A DNA stretch of 64,000 nucleotides from Yoonia sp. SS1-5 (lineage in GTDB: Bacteria > Pseudomonadota > Alphaproteobacteria > Rhodobacterales > Rhodobacteraceae). Below, one piece after another: positions 17,556 to 25,754 of this stretch. The translations under genes were made by a program, and so were the position numbers. Location of the stretch: assembly GCF_038443705.2 (NCBI RefSeq), contig NZ_CP151767.2, forward strand, positions 2,232,001-2,296,000, written 5' to 3'. Under the pieces are notes generated by a model. It did not search any database and had not been told where the DNA came from. It saw only the letters and a list, made by a program, of their open reading frames with translations. The first letter of the stretch is position 1. Each line of letters begins with the position of its first letter.

Positions 17556-17970
17556 CATTGTCGGTGGCCATATCGGCCACAATCACAGCCACGGCGATCA
17601 CCTGCACAGCCATATGGACGCCGCCGACGAGGCCGCCGCCATTCAGGTGCTTGCGACCCAGTTCATTGACGGTTTCGTGCAGGCCGCGGATAAAACCGCC
17701 TATCTGCGTCTTGCCGGTGTGCCGTTCGAGAAACCCGGCAAGGCCGGTCCAAAGGCGCTGAAGCTGGTTGATGTCCAACTGGCGACGGATTGGCAGGTCG
17801 GCACGGCCTCGCCATCATTTGGGTCCCGCGAGCTAAGCTATCTGCCGTTCCCCGGCGAGATGGTTTCAGAGCGGACCAACATGTCACTCGTCTATGTGTC
17901 GCTGGACGAGAAATCATCGACGGATATTCGCGACTTTCTTTTGGCCAAAAAATCGGAGCTCGACCAATGA
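17545..17970 (+). CDS. Histidine-rich, cysteine-free protein of the guanidine operon (candidate metal-handling accessory)
   Basis: A 141-residue soluble protein of a family I do not recognise. Its N-terminus is strikingly histidine-rich: eight His within residues 3-23, in HIGHNHSHGDHLHSH and the preceding PHD. The remainder is a compact alpha/beta-looking domain ending in a basic/acidic helix (FLLAKKSELDQ). It overlaps the guanidine hydrolase gene by 11 bases and has GAGGTGG before its ATG. Guanidine hydrolase is a nickel enzyme that in Synechocystis needs HypA/HypB-like helpers; this protein has no cysteine and so no HypA zinc site, and no P-loop as in HypB. A nickel-storage or delivery role is inferred from the His tail and context. 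Confidence 0.75.
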   Translation: MPHDIVGGHIGHNHSHGDHLHSHMDAADEAAAIQVLATQFIDGFVQAADKTAYLRLAGVPFEKPGKAGPKALKLVDVQLATDWQVGTASPSFGSRELSYLPFPGEMVSERTNMSLVYVSLDEKSSTDIRDFLLAKKSELDQ

Positions 17971-18131
17971 TCAAGACTGCAATTGCCCTTCTGCTTGCAA
18001 CCACAATGCCCGCATGGGCCCATCACAGCGCGCCCGAGGCACATATGCCGACAGCCGCGCCTGCGTTGGCCATTGTCGTCCTTGTCGCGATGGTGTGCGC
18101 CGCCTTCTATCAGCGGCACAAGGCCCGCTAG
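17967..18131 (+). CDS. Small exported/membrane protein with histidine motif, last gene of the guanidine operon
   Basis: A 54-residue protein. It starts with a signal-peptide-like segment (residues 1-18, ending PAWA) and is followed by HHSAPEAHMP. One further hydrophobic helix (LAIVVLVAMVCAAFY) and a basic tail (QRHKAR) complete it. Its ATG overlaps the stop of the His-rich gene (ATGA), with GGAG about nine bases upstream, and its stop overlaps the convergent bhcD stop by four bases. The layout suggests an inner-membrane protein presenting a periplasmic His cluster, perhaps for metal capture, but no family is recognised. Confidence 0.6.
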   Translation: MIKTAIALLLATTMPAWAHHSAPEAHMPTAAPALAIVVLVAMVCAAFYQRHKAR

Positions 18132-19093
18132 ATATCCACCTTGATCGCAACCCCTTTGGCCGCGGCAAGTGCGACGACAGCAGCCGCGACCGCAAGGTCC
18201 TGCAAGCCAACACCGGTGCCGTCAAACAGCGTGATCTGATCGGGGCTGATCCGCCCCGGATGGGTGCCGTTGATGACGGCACCCAGCTGGTTGATGTCGC
18301 CTTCGCTGATCAACCCAGCCGCGATGGCGTGCTGTGCCTCACCGAGGCTGATCGCCTGTGCAACCTCATCGGTGAAGACGCCGGATCGCGCCAGCAACGC
18401 GGCCTCGACCTCTTGCTTGCCCTTCGTGTCGGTGCCCATGCAGGCAATATGCGTCCCGGGTGATACGTGACCGGCCATCAGTGACGGCGCGAAGGCCGAG
18501 GTGATAGAGATGATAACGTCCGCCTCGACCATCCCGTCTAGCTGCACAGCTTCGAAGGGCAGGCCTGCTTCCTGCGCCACTTTCGCGATGTTGGGCAGCA
18601 TTTCGGGGTGATAGTTCCAGCCGATGACCTTTTCAAAGCGCCGTTGTTCCAATGCAGCGCGCAGCTGGAATGTCGCCTGATGGCCGGCCCCGATCATCCC
18701 GATCACCTTTGCGTCTGGCGGGGCCAGATGCTTGATGGACACCGAGGATGCAGCGGCAGTGCGCAGTGCCGTCAAAAGATTGCCGCCCACCATCGCGCTG
18801 GGTTTGCCCGTATCGGGATCGAACAGGAAGACCGTGGATTGGTGGTTGATCAAATCGCGCTTTTCAAGGTTGTGGGGCCAGTAGCCGCCAGCCTTCAGGC
18901 CCAGTGTCAGCCCCGCCTGATCAAACCCCCCTTTGAAACCATAAAGCGCTTCTTCATGGCCAATCGCCTCGCGCACGACCGGAAAGTTGTAGGCGTCACC
19001 GGCGGCCATGGCCGCAAAGACCTGTTCGACCGCATCAAAGGCCGCCGCCCGGGTCATCAGATTGGCGATTTCACGTTCAGGGACGATCAACAT
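18128..19093 (-). CDS. bhcD: Iminosuccinate reductase of the beta-hydroxyaspartate cycle (ornithine cyclodeaminase/mu-crystallin family)
   Basis: A 321-residue Rossmann-fold enzyme of the ornithine cyclodeaminase family (dinucleotide motif GMIGAGHQA near residue 130). In the beta-hydroxyaspartate cycle BhcD reduces iminosuccinate to aspartate with NAD(P)H, regenerating the amino donor for BhcA. Assignment as BhcD rather than ornithine cyclodeaminase rests on its place as the last gene of bhcABCD. An 86-base gap separates it from bhcC. No clear ribosome binding site is visible before ATG 19093, so the start is moderately certain. Confidence 0.88.
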   Translation of the reverse strand: MLIVPEREIANLMTRAAAFDAVEQVFAAMAAGDAYNFPVVREAIGHEEALYGFKGGFDQAGLTLGLKAGGYWPHNLEKRDLINHQSTVFLFDPDTGKPSAMVGGNLLTALRTAAASSVSIKHLAPPDAKVIGMIGAGHQATFQLRAALEQRRFEKVIGWNYHPEMLPNIAKVAQEAGLPFEAVQLDGMVEADVIISITSAFAPSLMAGHVSPGTHIACMGTDTKGKQEVEAALLARSGVFTDEVAQAISLGEAQHAIAAGLISEGDINQLGAVINGTHPGRISPDQITLFDGTGVGLQDLAVAAAVVALAAAKGVAIKVDI

Positions 19094-19179
19094 AAGGAAA
19101 GCTTTCGAACAAGGGGATGGCGGCCCGCATTTTCAGCGGGCGTCCAGAAGTTTGCGATTAACGGCAGCACGGGCAGATA

Positions 19180-20343
19180 TCAGTACGCTTTGCCACGCGC
19201 CGACACCGGCCAAAGCGTCTCGACCTTGCCGTTGCGCACGCCCACATACCAATCATGCACGTTGCAGGTCGGGTCGCAGTGACCCGGCACCAGTTTCAGC
19301 CGGTCATTCACTTTCAGAACGCCATCGGGGTCACCGACCACCCCATGCTCGTCTGAGCATTTCAGATATGCCACATCGTCGCGCCCGAAAATGGTGGGCA
19401 GGCCGCTATCGACCGATTGCGCCTTGAGCCCCGCATCGACAATCGCTTTGTCGGCCTTTGCATGGCTCATCACGGTGGTCAGGATAAACAGCGCATTTTC
19501 CCATTCGGCCTGATCAATCCGCTGACCATCCTTGTCGAGGATCCGCCCATAATCGGCGTCCATGAACGCATAGGACCCGCATTGCAGTTCATCATAAACG
19601 CCAGAGTTGCTTTCGAAATAGTAAGACCCGGTGCCACCGCCGCCCACGATATCGCAATCCAGCCCAGCGGCTTTCAGCCCGTCGACCGCATCGGCGACCT
19701 GCGCAATCGCCACGTCAATCTTGGCCTTGCGATCATCATAGCTGTCCATGTGCTGCATGGCGCCCTGATAGGCCTGAATGCCTGCGAATTTCAGACCATC
19801 GGCTGCGTCAATCAGTTTCGCAATCTTGACCACATCGGCGGTGGTTGTGACCCCGCACCGCCCTGCACCACAGTCGATTTCCACCAGACATTCGATTTGC
19901 GTGCCATGTTTCGCTGCCGCCGCCGAAAGATCAGCAACATTGGCGGGATCATCGACGCAACACAGCACACGGCAGCCAAGTTTGGGCATCTGCGCCAACC
20001 GGTCAACCTTGGCCGGGGCGGTCACCTGATTGGACACCAAAACATCCTTGATCCCGCCACGGGCAAAAACCTCGGCCTCGGACACTTTCTGACAGCAGAC
20101 CCCGACGGCACCGCCCAAGGTTTCCTGCAACTTGGCCACATCCACCGATTTATGCATCTTGCCGTGGACCCTGTGGCGCATGCCATGGGCCTTTGCATAA
20201 TCGCCCATCTTCTTGATGTTGCGTTCCAGCGCGTCCAGATCAAGCACCAGACAAGGCGTCTGGATGTCGGCCTCGTCCATGCCCGGCAATGCGGGCACGT
20301 CGTAGCCCACCTCAAGCCCGTTCAGATTGACATGCGTGTTCAT
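19180..20343 (-). CDS. bhcC: Beta-hydroxyaspartate aldolase (PLP enzyme, D-threonine aldolase-like)
   Basis: A 387-residue fold-type III PLP enzyme related to D-threonine aldolases and D-serine dehydratases. The N-terminal PQTPCLVLDLDALERN-like segment and the Lys-containing RVHGKMHKS (PLP Lys near residues 59-62) are typical. In the cycle it condenses glyoxylate and glycine to (2R,3S)-beta-hydroxyaspartate. GGGAGAG precedes the ATG, and the gene follows bhcB after 12 bases. Near the C-terminus GHCDPTCN supplies the His/Cys metal-binding residues expected in this family. The call over generic D-threonine aldolase is set by the surrounding bhcA, bhcB, bhcD and bhcR. Confidence 0.92.
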   Translation of the reverse strand: MNTHVNLNGLEVGYDVPALPGMDEADIQTPCLVLDLDALERNIKKMGDYAKAHGMRHRVHGKMHKSVDVAKLQETLGGAVGVCCQKVSEAEVFARGGIKDVLVSNQVTAPAKVDRLAQMPKLGCRVLCCVDDPANVADLSAAAAKHGTQIECLVEIDCGAGRCGVTTTADVVKIAKLIDAADGLKFAGIQAYQGAMQHMDSYDDRKAKIDVAIAQVADAVDGLKAAGLDCDIVGGGGTGSYYFESNSGVYDELQCGSYAFMDADYGRILDKDGQRIDQAEWENALFILTTVMSHAKADKAIVDAGLKAQSVDSGLPTIFGRDDVAYLKCSDEHGVVGDPDGVLKVNDRLKLVPGHCDPTCNVHDWYVGVRNGKVETLWPVSARGKAY

Positions 20344-20355
20344 CTGTCTCTCCCT

Positions 20356-21306
20356 TCATAGCGTCCATGGCAGCGTGTCGAGGTCGACATTGCCACCTGT
20401 TATGATCACACCGACCCGCTTGCCTGCGAACCGGTCCTTGTTCTTGATGATCGTGGCAAGCGGCACCGCGCAGCTGGCCTCGATCACGATTTTCATCCGT
20501 TGCCATGTCAGCTTCATCGCGCTGATGATCTCGGCCTCAGAGGCGGTCAGGATGTCGGTCACGTGGTTGGACACGAAGTGCCATGTCAAATCCTTCAGCG
20601 GCACCTTCAGCCCGTCCGCGATTGTATCGGGCGCATCATCGGCGATGATATGCCCCGCCTTGAAGCTGCGATATGCGTCATCGGCCTGCGCAGGCTCGGC
20701 GGCGATGATCTGCACCTCGGGCGCGATATTGGACAGGGTCAGGCATGTGCCCGAAATCATTCCCCCGCCACCAATCGGGGCGACAACCATATCCAGACCG
20801 TCAGTTTGTTCGATCAGTTCCCGGCTGCAAGTGCCCTGACCCGCGATAACCCGTGGGTCATTATAAGGATGGACGAAGTCCCCCCCTGTCGCAGCCTGAA
20901 CACCAGTAAACACTGCCTCGCGGGAGGTCGTGGATGGATCGCATTCCGTGATGATACCGCCATAGCCCCTCACTGCGTCTTTCTTTGCCTGCGGCGCTGT
21001 GCGCGGCATGACAACATTGCAGGGAATGCCCCTGCGGCCTGCCGCATACGATAATGACAGCGCGTGATTGCCCGATGAATGGGTGCAAACCCCCTTGGCC
21101 GCTGCCGCCTCGTCCAGCCCAAAGACGGCGTTGGACGCGCCACGTACCTTGAACGCGCCCGCCTTCTGGAAGTTCTCGCATTTGAAGAAAAGCTGCGCAC
21201 CGGTCAGATCGTTCAGATAGGCAGAGGTCAGCACCGGCGTCCGGTGAATATACGGGGCGATCCGGCCATGCGCGGCCAGCACATCCGCGAAAGTTGGTAT
21301 TTGCAT
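20356..21306 (-). CDS. bhcB: Beta-hydroxyaspartate dehydratase (PLP enzyme, serine/threonine dehydratase-like)
   Basis: A 316-residue fold-type II PLP enzyme of the serine racemase / threonine dehydratase group. The PLP lysine is in FKCENFQKAGAFKVRGA, the substrate loop is HSSGNHALSL, and the phosphate-binding glycine loop is PIGGGGMISG. BhcB dehydrates beta-hydroxyaspartate to iminosuccinate. The ATG at 21306 has AAGGA seven bases upstream; an ATG at 21321 overlapping the bhcA stop would add five residues, and a longer frame inside bhcA is not credible. Confidence 0.92.
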   Translation of the reverse strand: MQIPTFADVLAAHGRIAPYIHRTPVLTSAYLNDLTGAQLFFKCENFQKAGAFKVRGASNAVFGLDEAAAAKGVCTHSSGNHALSLSYAAGRRGIPCNVVMPRTAPQAKKDAVRGYGGIITECDPSTTSREAVFTGVQAATGGDFVHPYNDPRVIAGQGTCSRELIEQTDGLDMVVAPIGGGGMISGTCLTLSNIAPEVQIIAAEPAQADDAYRSFKAGHIIADDAPDTIADGLKVPLKDLTWHFVSNHVTDILTASEAEIISAMKLTWQRMKIVIEASCAVPLATIIKNKDRFAGKRVGVIITGGNVDLDTLPWTL

Positions 21307-21320
21307 ACTGCTATCCTTCA

Positions 21321-22511
21321 TCAGGCCGCATCCCGTTGTGTGTTGGCAGGGTGCGCGCGGTAGTATTCCTGCGCCGCTGCAACGCCCGAACCCAGCCTGA
21401 TATCCAGACCAAGATCCGCCATACACATCTCGGCCGTTGCGATCCCGCTCAGCATCATGACATCTGTCAGGCTGCCCAGATGGCCGATCCGAAAAACCTT
21501 GCCCGCAACATCACCCAGACCAACGCCAAAGGCCACGCCGTATGTGTCTGCCGCATGGGTGACGATATCTGTCGCATTGAACCCCGCTGGTGTGCAGATT
21601 GCGGTCACCGTGTCGGAGTAAAGATCAGGCGAGGCCGCGCAGAGGCCCAGGCCCCAGGCGTCTGCTGCCGCCCGGACCCCTGTGGCAATACGGGTGTGCC
21701 GGGCAAAGACATTGTCCAACCCTTCGGTCAGCAGCATGTTGCATGCCGTATTCAGCCCGTTCATCAGCCCAACAGCCGGCGTGTAAGGATAGGCCCCCTT
21801 GGCATACCCTGCCGCCATGTCGCGAATATCAAAGAAAGTTCGTGGTAGGGTCGCGTCGTGGGTGGCGGCGATTGCCTTCTGGCTCAGGCCAAGAATAGCA
21901 AGCCCGGCAGGCAGCATGAACCCCTTTTGTGACCCGGTCACCGCAGCATCAACGCCCCATTCGTCAAACCGGAAATCCATCGACCCGATGGACGACACCC
22001 CGTCAACAAAAAGCAGTGCGGGATGCCCTGCTGTATCAAGCGCCCTGCGAATAGCCGCAATATCAGATTTCACACCGGTCGCAGTTTCATTATGGGTCGC
22101 CAGGACAGCCTTGATGGCATGGTCCTTGTCGGCCGTCAGGATGTCCTGATACTGATCGGCAGGTATTCCCGCCCCCCAGGGGACATCGACGATCCGCATA
22201 TCCAACCCATGCCGTTCACACATGTCGATCCAGCGATGCGAAAACATACCGTTGCGCGCCGCCAGAACCGTGTCACCGGCGCTGAGACAATTGGTCAACG
22301 CAGTTTCCCAACCGCCGGTCCCTGTCGCCGGAAAGATGAAAATCTCGGCGTCAGTACTTTTGATGATCCGGCGCACGCCTTCGCGGGCAGGATGCAGGAT
22401 CTGGCCAAACAGGGACGACCGATGATCAATCGTTGGCATGTCACATGCCTTGCGCAGGTTTTCGGGGATATTTGTTGGCCCCGGGATAAATACTGGGTTT
22501 TGAAAGCTCAT
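21321..22511 (-). CDS. bhcA: L-aspartate:glyoxylate aminotransferase of the beta-hydroxyaspartate cycle
   Basis: A 396-residue class V PLP aminotransferase (serine-glyoxylate / alanine-glyoxylate type). The PLP lysine is Lys 196 in VTGSQKGF, the cofactor Asp lies in LLFVDGVSSIG, and the N-terminal FIPGPTNIP is typical of the family. It makes glycine and oxaloacetate from glyoxylate and aspartate, the entry and exit step of the cycle. GAGGAGGAG gives a strong ribosome binding site before the ATG. It is the first gene of the leftward bhc operon, facing the regulator gene across 164 AT-rich bases. Confidence 0.92.
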   Translation of the reverse strand: MSFQNPVFIPGPTNIPENLRKACDMPTIDHRSSLFGQILHPAREGVRRIIKSTDAEIFIFPATGTGGWETALTNCLSAGDTVLAARNGMFSHRWIDMCERHGLDMRIVDVPWGAGIPADQYQDILTADKDHAIKAVLATHNETATGVKSDIAAIRRALDTAGHPALLFVDGVSSIGSMDFRFDEWGVDAAVTGSQKGFMLPAGLAILGLSQKAIAATHDATLPRTFFDIRDMAAGYAKGAYPYTPAVGLMNGLNTACNMLLTEGLDNVFARHTRIATGVRAAADAWGLGLCAASPDLYSDTVTAICTPAGFNATDIVTHAADTYGVAFGVGLGDVAGKVFRIGHLGSLTDVMMLSGIATAEMCMADLGLDIRLGSGVAAAQEYYRAHPANTQRDAA

Positions 22512-22675
22512 CGCTGTCTCCTCCTCGTTGAGGCCGTTTTACATCGAGTCGATGCGGAGTGAAATTTTTTTGAAATTATTTTTCAAAAATGAAAAAACGT
22601 AGAAATTTGTTTGTTGTCAGTGGTTTGATTTTTTCATAATGTGAAAACGAATTTTATTTATTTGCGAGAATACGG
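22512..22675. promoter_or_regulatory. bhcA-bhcR divergent promoter region with two inverted repeats
   Basis: This region is very AT-rich compared with its surroundings. Site 1: TTTTTGAAA (22567-22575) and TTTCAAAAA (22581-22589) are perfect inverted arms with a five-base spacer. Site 2: TTTTCA (22631-22636) and TGAAAA (22642-22647), again with a five-base spacer. The shared TTTTCA/TGAAAA pattern suggests two binding sites for one dimeric protein. BhcR is known to bind the bhc promoter and to respond to glyoxylate, so these are the likely BhcR sites. Confidence 0.65.
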
Positions 22676-23515
22676 ATGGCAACAGCACATGATGAGGCAG
22701 ATGGACCCCGCCGCGCCCGGGGCCGTCCGCGTGACTGGCATGACAAAACGGCCCAAAATACGATCAAATCGCTCGACCGTGCTATGGCGGTGTTGGAATT
22801 CCTGAGCGAGGCGCAGGGCAAGGCGCTGACCACCATATCTGATCAGATGGGCCAATCGCCCGCGACGGTCTATCGCATACTCGTCACGCTGGAAGGTCGG
22901 GGTCTGGTCGAGTTCGATCCGGCCGAACAGGTCTGGCACATCGGGTCACAGGCCTTTGTCATCGGCGCCCGTTTTCTGCGGCGCACCAGCCTTGTGGAAA
23001 GGGCGCGCCCCATCTTGCGCAAGCTGATGGAGGACACTGGCGAAACCGCAAATCTGGGAATTGAAAAGGACGGGTCGGTGCTGTTTGTCAGCCAGGTCGA
23101 GACCCATGCCAGCATTCGCGCCTTCTTTCCGCCCGGCACCATGTCACCGATGCACGCATCAGGCATCGGCAAGGCGCTGCTGGCACATATGGATGACGCC
23201 CGGCTGGCACGCATCTTGGGGGATCGTAGCCTCGACGTGTTCACACCACATACACTGGCTGACATATCGGCGTTGCGCGCTGATCTCGATACAATCCGCA
23301 GTGCCGGGTTTTCGATTGATGGCGAAGAAAAAAACCTTGGGATGCGCTGTATTGCGGCGCCGGTCTTTGACGTCCATGACGAAGCGGTTGCCGGGATCTC
23401 CGTCTCTGGCCCCATCAGCCGCGTCGGCAAGGACGACATTGAACGGCTGAGCCAATCGGTGATGGCTGCAGCGCGATCACTGTCACAAGCGATCGGTGGC
23501 GACGTCCCCGCATAG
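22676..23515 (+). CDS. bhcR: IclR-family regulator of the beta-hydroxyaspartate cycle
   Basis: A 279-residue IclR-type regulator. A basic N-terminal extension (RRARGRPRDWHDK) precedes the winged helix-turn-helix (about residues 30-90, with TTISDQMGQSPATVYRIL). The IclR effector domain follows, including HASGIGKALLAH and IAAPVFDVHDEAVAGISVSGP. It is divergent from bhcA, the arrangement known for BhcR, which controls bhcABCD in response to glyoxylate. ATG 22676 has only a weak ribosome binding site. Confidence 0.9.
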   Translation: MATAHDEADGPRRARGRPRDWHDKTAQNTIKSLDRAMAVLEFLSEAQGKALTTISDQMGQSPATVYRILVTLEGRGLVEFDPAEQVWHIGSQAFVIGARFLRRTSLVERARPILRKLMEDTGETANLGIEKDGSVLFVSQVETHASIRAFFPPGTMSPMHASGIGKALLAHMDDARLARILGDRSLDVFTPHTLADISALRADLDTIRSAGFSIDGEEKNLGMRCIAAPVFDVHDEAVAGISVSGPISRVGKDDIERLSQSVMAAARSLSQAIGGDVPA

Positions 23516-23651
23516 CAGCCACGAACCGGTCAAACTGGGGCGCTGGATCTCAATCATGGGCTTCGCGCCAACCGGGAAATTTTGGGCAAATGCAATGATA
23601 ACTTAAGAGTTTTTGATCATGTTGGAGGCCGAGTTGGAGTGAGAAGTTGGC

Positions 23652-25697
23652 ATGCACCGCATCGGCGCAATGATGAAATGGACGGGGAACCGCATCAACC
23701 CGGCGCGACTGTGGTTCCACTATTCCGCTGCATTATGCCTGATTTTCGGGCTGCTTCTGGTCATCAATCAGGTCAGCAACCGCATTGTTGCCAAGGGGGC
23801 AGAGATCACGCAAGTGGTCGAGGCCAGCGCGAAACAAGCGGTTCTCAGTCAAAGTGTGCTGTTGAAGGCGGCCCAACTGACCGACGGCGCAGGTGCCGAT
23901 ACGCGGCAATTGCTTGACCTCACACATGAATTTGAGACCGCGCATCTGGACCTGATGCAGGGTGGCGTGTGGTCGGACGCGCTCTACCAACATTACTATT
24001 CAGGGCGGGCGCCTTTGAACGGGCAGATGCGGCAATTCGCGGACCTCGCGAATCAATTGGCACTTTTTCCGCCCGACCAGCGGCCCGGTTTGCTGCGCCG
24101 CATGCATCTGTTGCATGATGAAACCGGGCTGTTCGCGGCCCTCAAACAAGCCACAGATCTGTTCGAGCTGGCCGGTCGTCAGGAAACACGGCAATTGAAA
24201 AAGGTATTGCGATCCGTTCTGGCGCTGTCCGCCGGTGGACTGGTTATCATCACGCTTTTCATTTTCCTGCCCGCGCAGTTGACGGCAAAACATGCGATCC
24301 GGCGGCTCGAATCCAGAACCGCAAAACTCACCCGGTCACAGGGCGAGCTGGAGGCCACAAATGCCAAGCTTGAACATCTGGTGAATTACGATGCGTTGAC
24401 AGGTCTGCCCAACCGCAGCCTGGTAGCAGCGCACCTTTGCGAAGGCATCAAATCAGATGCATTGGTCGACATGTCCTTACTGCTGTTGGGCCTTGACGGG
24501 TTCAAGGCGATCAATGATGCCGTCGGGCACGAAGCGGGTGATCTTATTCTTGTTGGCGTTGCCGAATGTCTGAAGACCTGCGTTGATGACGACCAAATTG
24601 TCGGACGCGCCGGTGGGGACAAATTTGTCATTCTGACGAATGAAGCACCAGAGATTGTGGCAAAACGGGCGCTGGCCTGTATTTCAGCCGATCCATATGT
24701 GGCGGGCGGCCGCTGCATCAATGTCGGTGCGGCTGTCGGACATGTGACAATCACGCCAGATATCCAACATCACGAACAGATCCTCACCCATGCGGAAATC
24801 GCACTTCAGACAGCCAAGCAGCATGACTGGCAGCGGGTCGTGGGCTTTTCACAGGAACTGCATGACGAAGTCGCCGCAATGCGACAACTGCAACTGGAAT
24901 TGAGCGACGCCATACAGGACGGCCAGATCGAACCGTGGTTCCAGCCGCAGATTTCACTGGCCGATGGTCGTCTTCGCGGGGCAGAGGTGCTGGCGCGATG
25001 GCGTCACCCCACCCGTGGCCTGCTGACCCCAGACAAATTTCTGCCCGCCGCGGAGCGGGCTGGTCTGATTGTCGATATGGATCATGCAGTCTGGAAGGCG
25101 GCGCTTGAATACGCTCATCAATGGCAGCAGGACAGCGGCTGGCGCCCCTGTATTTCATTAAATGCCGCCCCTGCCACAATCGCCGACCCGCATCTGATTG
25201 AACGGCTGCTGATGCATCTGCACAAAACCGACCTGCAAGTTGACCAGGTGGTGATCGAGGTTCTGGAAACAACGCTTATCGAAGGGTCCGACGATATGGC
25301 GGCGATTAATATTGATGGTCTGGCGGAATGCGGCGTGTCGCTGGAACTGGATGATTTTGGTACCGGATACGCATCGCTTTCCAAGCTGACTCAGTTGCCA
25401 TTGACGGGCATCAAGCTGGATCGGTCCCTCATCGCCCCGCTGCCGGACCCCGGCGCCGACAGTGTTGTGCGCGCCATACTGGCGTTGGCTGTGGAACTGG
25501 GCCTGCTGGTCGTCGCAGAAGGGATCGAGGAAGACGCCCAAGCCACACATCTTGGCAAATGCGGATGTGCCGTGGGGCAAGGCTATGGTTTTGCCAGGCC
25601 AATGGCCGCCAGTGACTTTGATCAGTGGCTTCGGGACTACACTGGCGCACCAATTGGGGACCGCGTTGAAGGTGGTCCATGGCCATTGCGGGCTTGA
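23652..25697 (+). CDS. Membrane-bound GGDEF-EAL protein, probable c-di-GMP phosphodiesterase with degenerate GGDEF
   Basis: A 681-residue two-domain c-di-GMP protein. An N-terminal membrane helix (about residues 22-40), a periplasmic helical sensor of about 140 residues and a second membrane helix (near residues 195-216) lead into GGDEF and EAL domains. The cyclase motif reads GGDKF (residues 321-325) instead of GG(D/E)EF, so cyclase activity is doubtful. The EAL domain has EVL at 445-447, keeping the Glu, with LDDFGTGYASL and EGIE intact, so phosphodiesterase activity is plausible. ATG 23652 is kept, although the GGAG upstream is 13 or more bases away and ATG 23670 is possible. Confidence 0.88.
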   Translation: MHRIGAMMKWTGNRINPARLWFHYSAALCLIFGLLLVINQVSNRIVAKGAEITQVVEASAKQAVLSQSVLLKAAQLTDGAGADTRQLLDLTHEFETAHLDLMQGGVWSDALYQHYYSGRAPLNGQMRQFADLANQLALFPPDQRPGLLRRMHLLHDETGLFAALKQATDLFELAGRQETRQLKKVLRSVLALSAGGLVIITLFIFLPAQLTAKHAIRRLESRTAKLTRSQGELEATNAKLEHLVNYDALTGLPNRSLVAAHLCEGIKSDALVDMSLLLLGLDGFKAINDAVGHEAGDLILVGVAECLKTCVDDDQIVGRAGGDKFVILTNEAPEIVAKRALACISADPYVAGGRCINVGAAVGHVTITPDIQHHEQILTHAEIALQTAKQHDWQRVVGFSQELHDEVAAMRQLQLELSDAIQDGQIEPWFQPQISLADGRLRGAEVLARWRHPTRGLLTPDKFLPAAERAGLIVDMDHAVWKAALEYAHQWQQDSGWRPCISLNAAPATIADPHLIERLLMHLHKTDLQVDQVVIEVLETTLIEGSDDMAAINIDGLAECGVSLELDDFGTGYASLSKLTQLPLTGIKLDRSLIAPLPDPGADSVVRAILALAVELGLLVVAEGIEEDAQATHLGKCGCAVGQGYGFARPMAASDFDQWLRDYTGAPIGDRVEGGPWPLRA

Positions 25698-25754
25698 GCC
25701 TTTTGACCGCAAACCTTATGCCCGGTGGCAACCTTCCAAATCCACAGGCGACAT

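Noticed and set aside
17545..17970. Histidine-rich protein as a HypA homologue
   Set aside because: It has no cysteine at all, so the HypA zinc site is impossible, and it does not start with the HypA MHE sequence.
19180..20343. bhcC as a plain D-threonine aldolase
   Set aside because: The fold is the same, but the complete bhcABCD-R context makes beta-hydroxyaspartate aldolase the better call.
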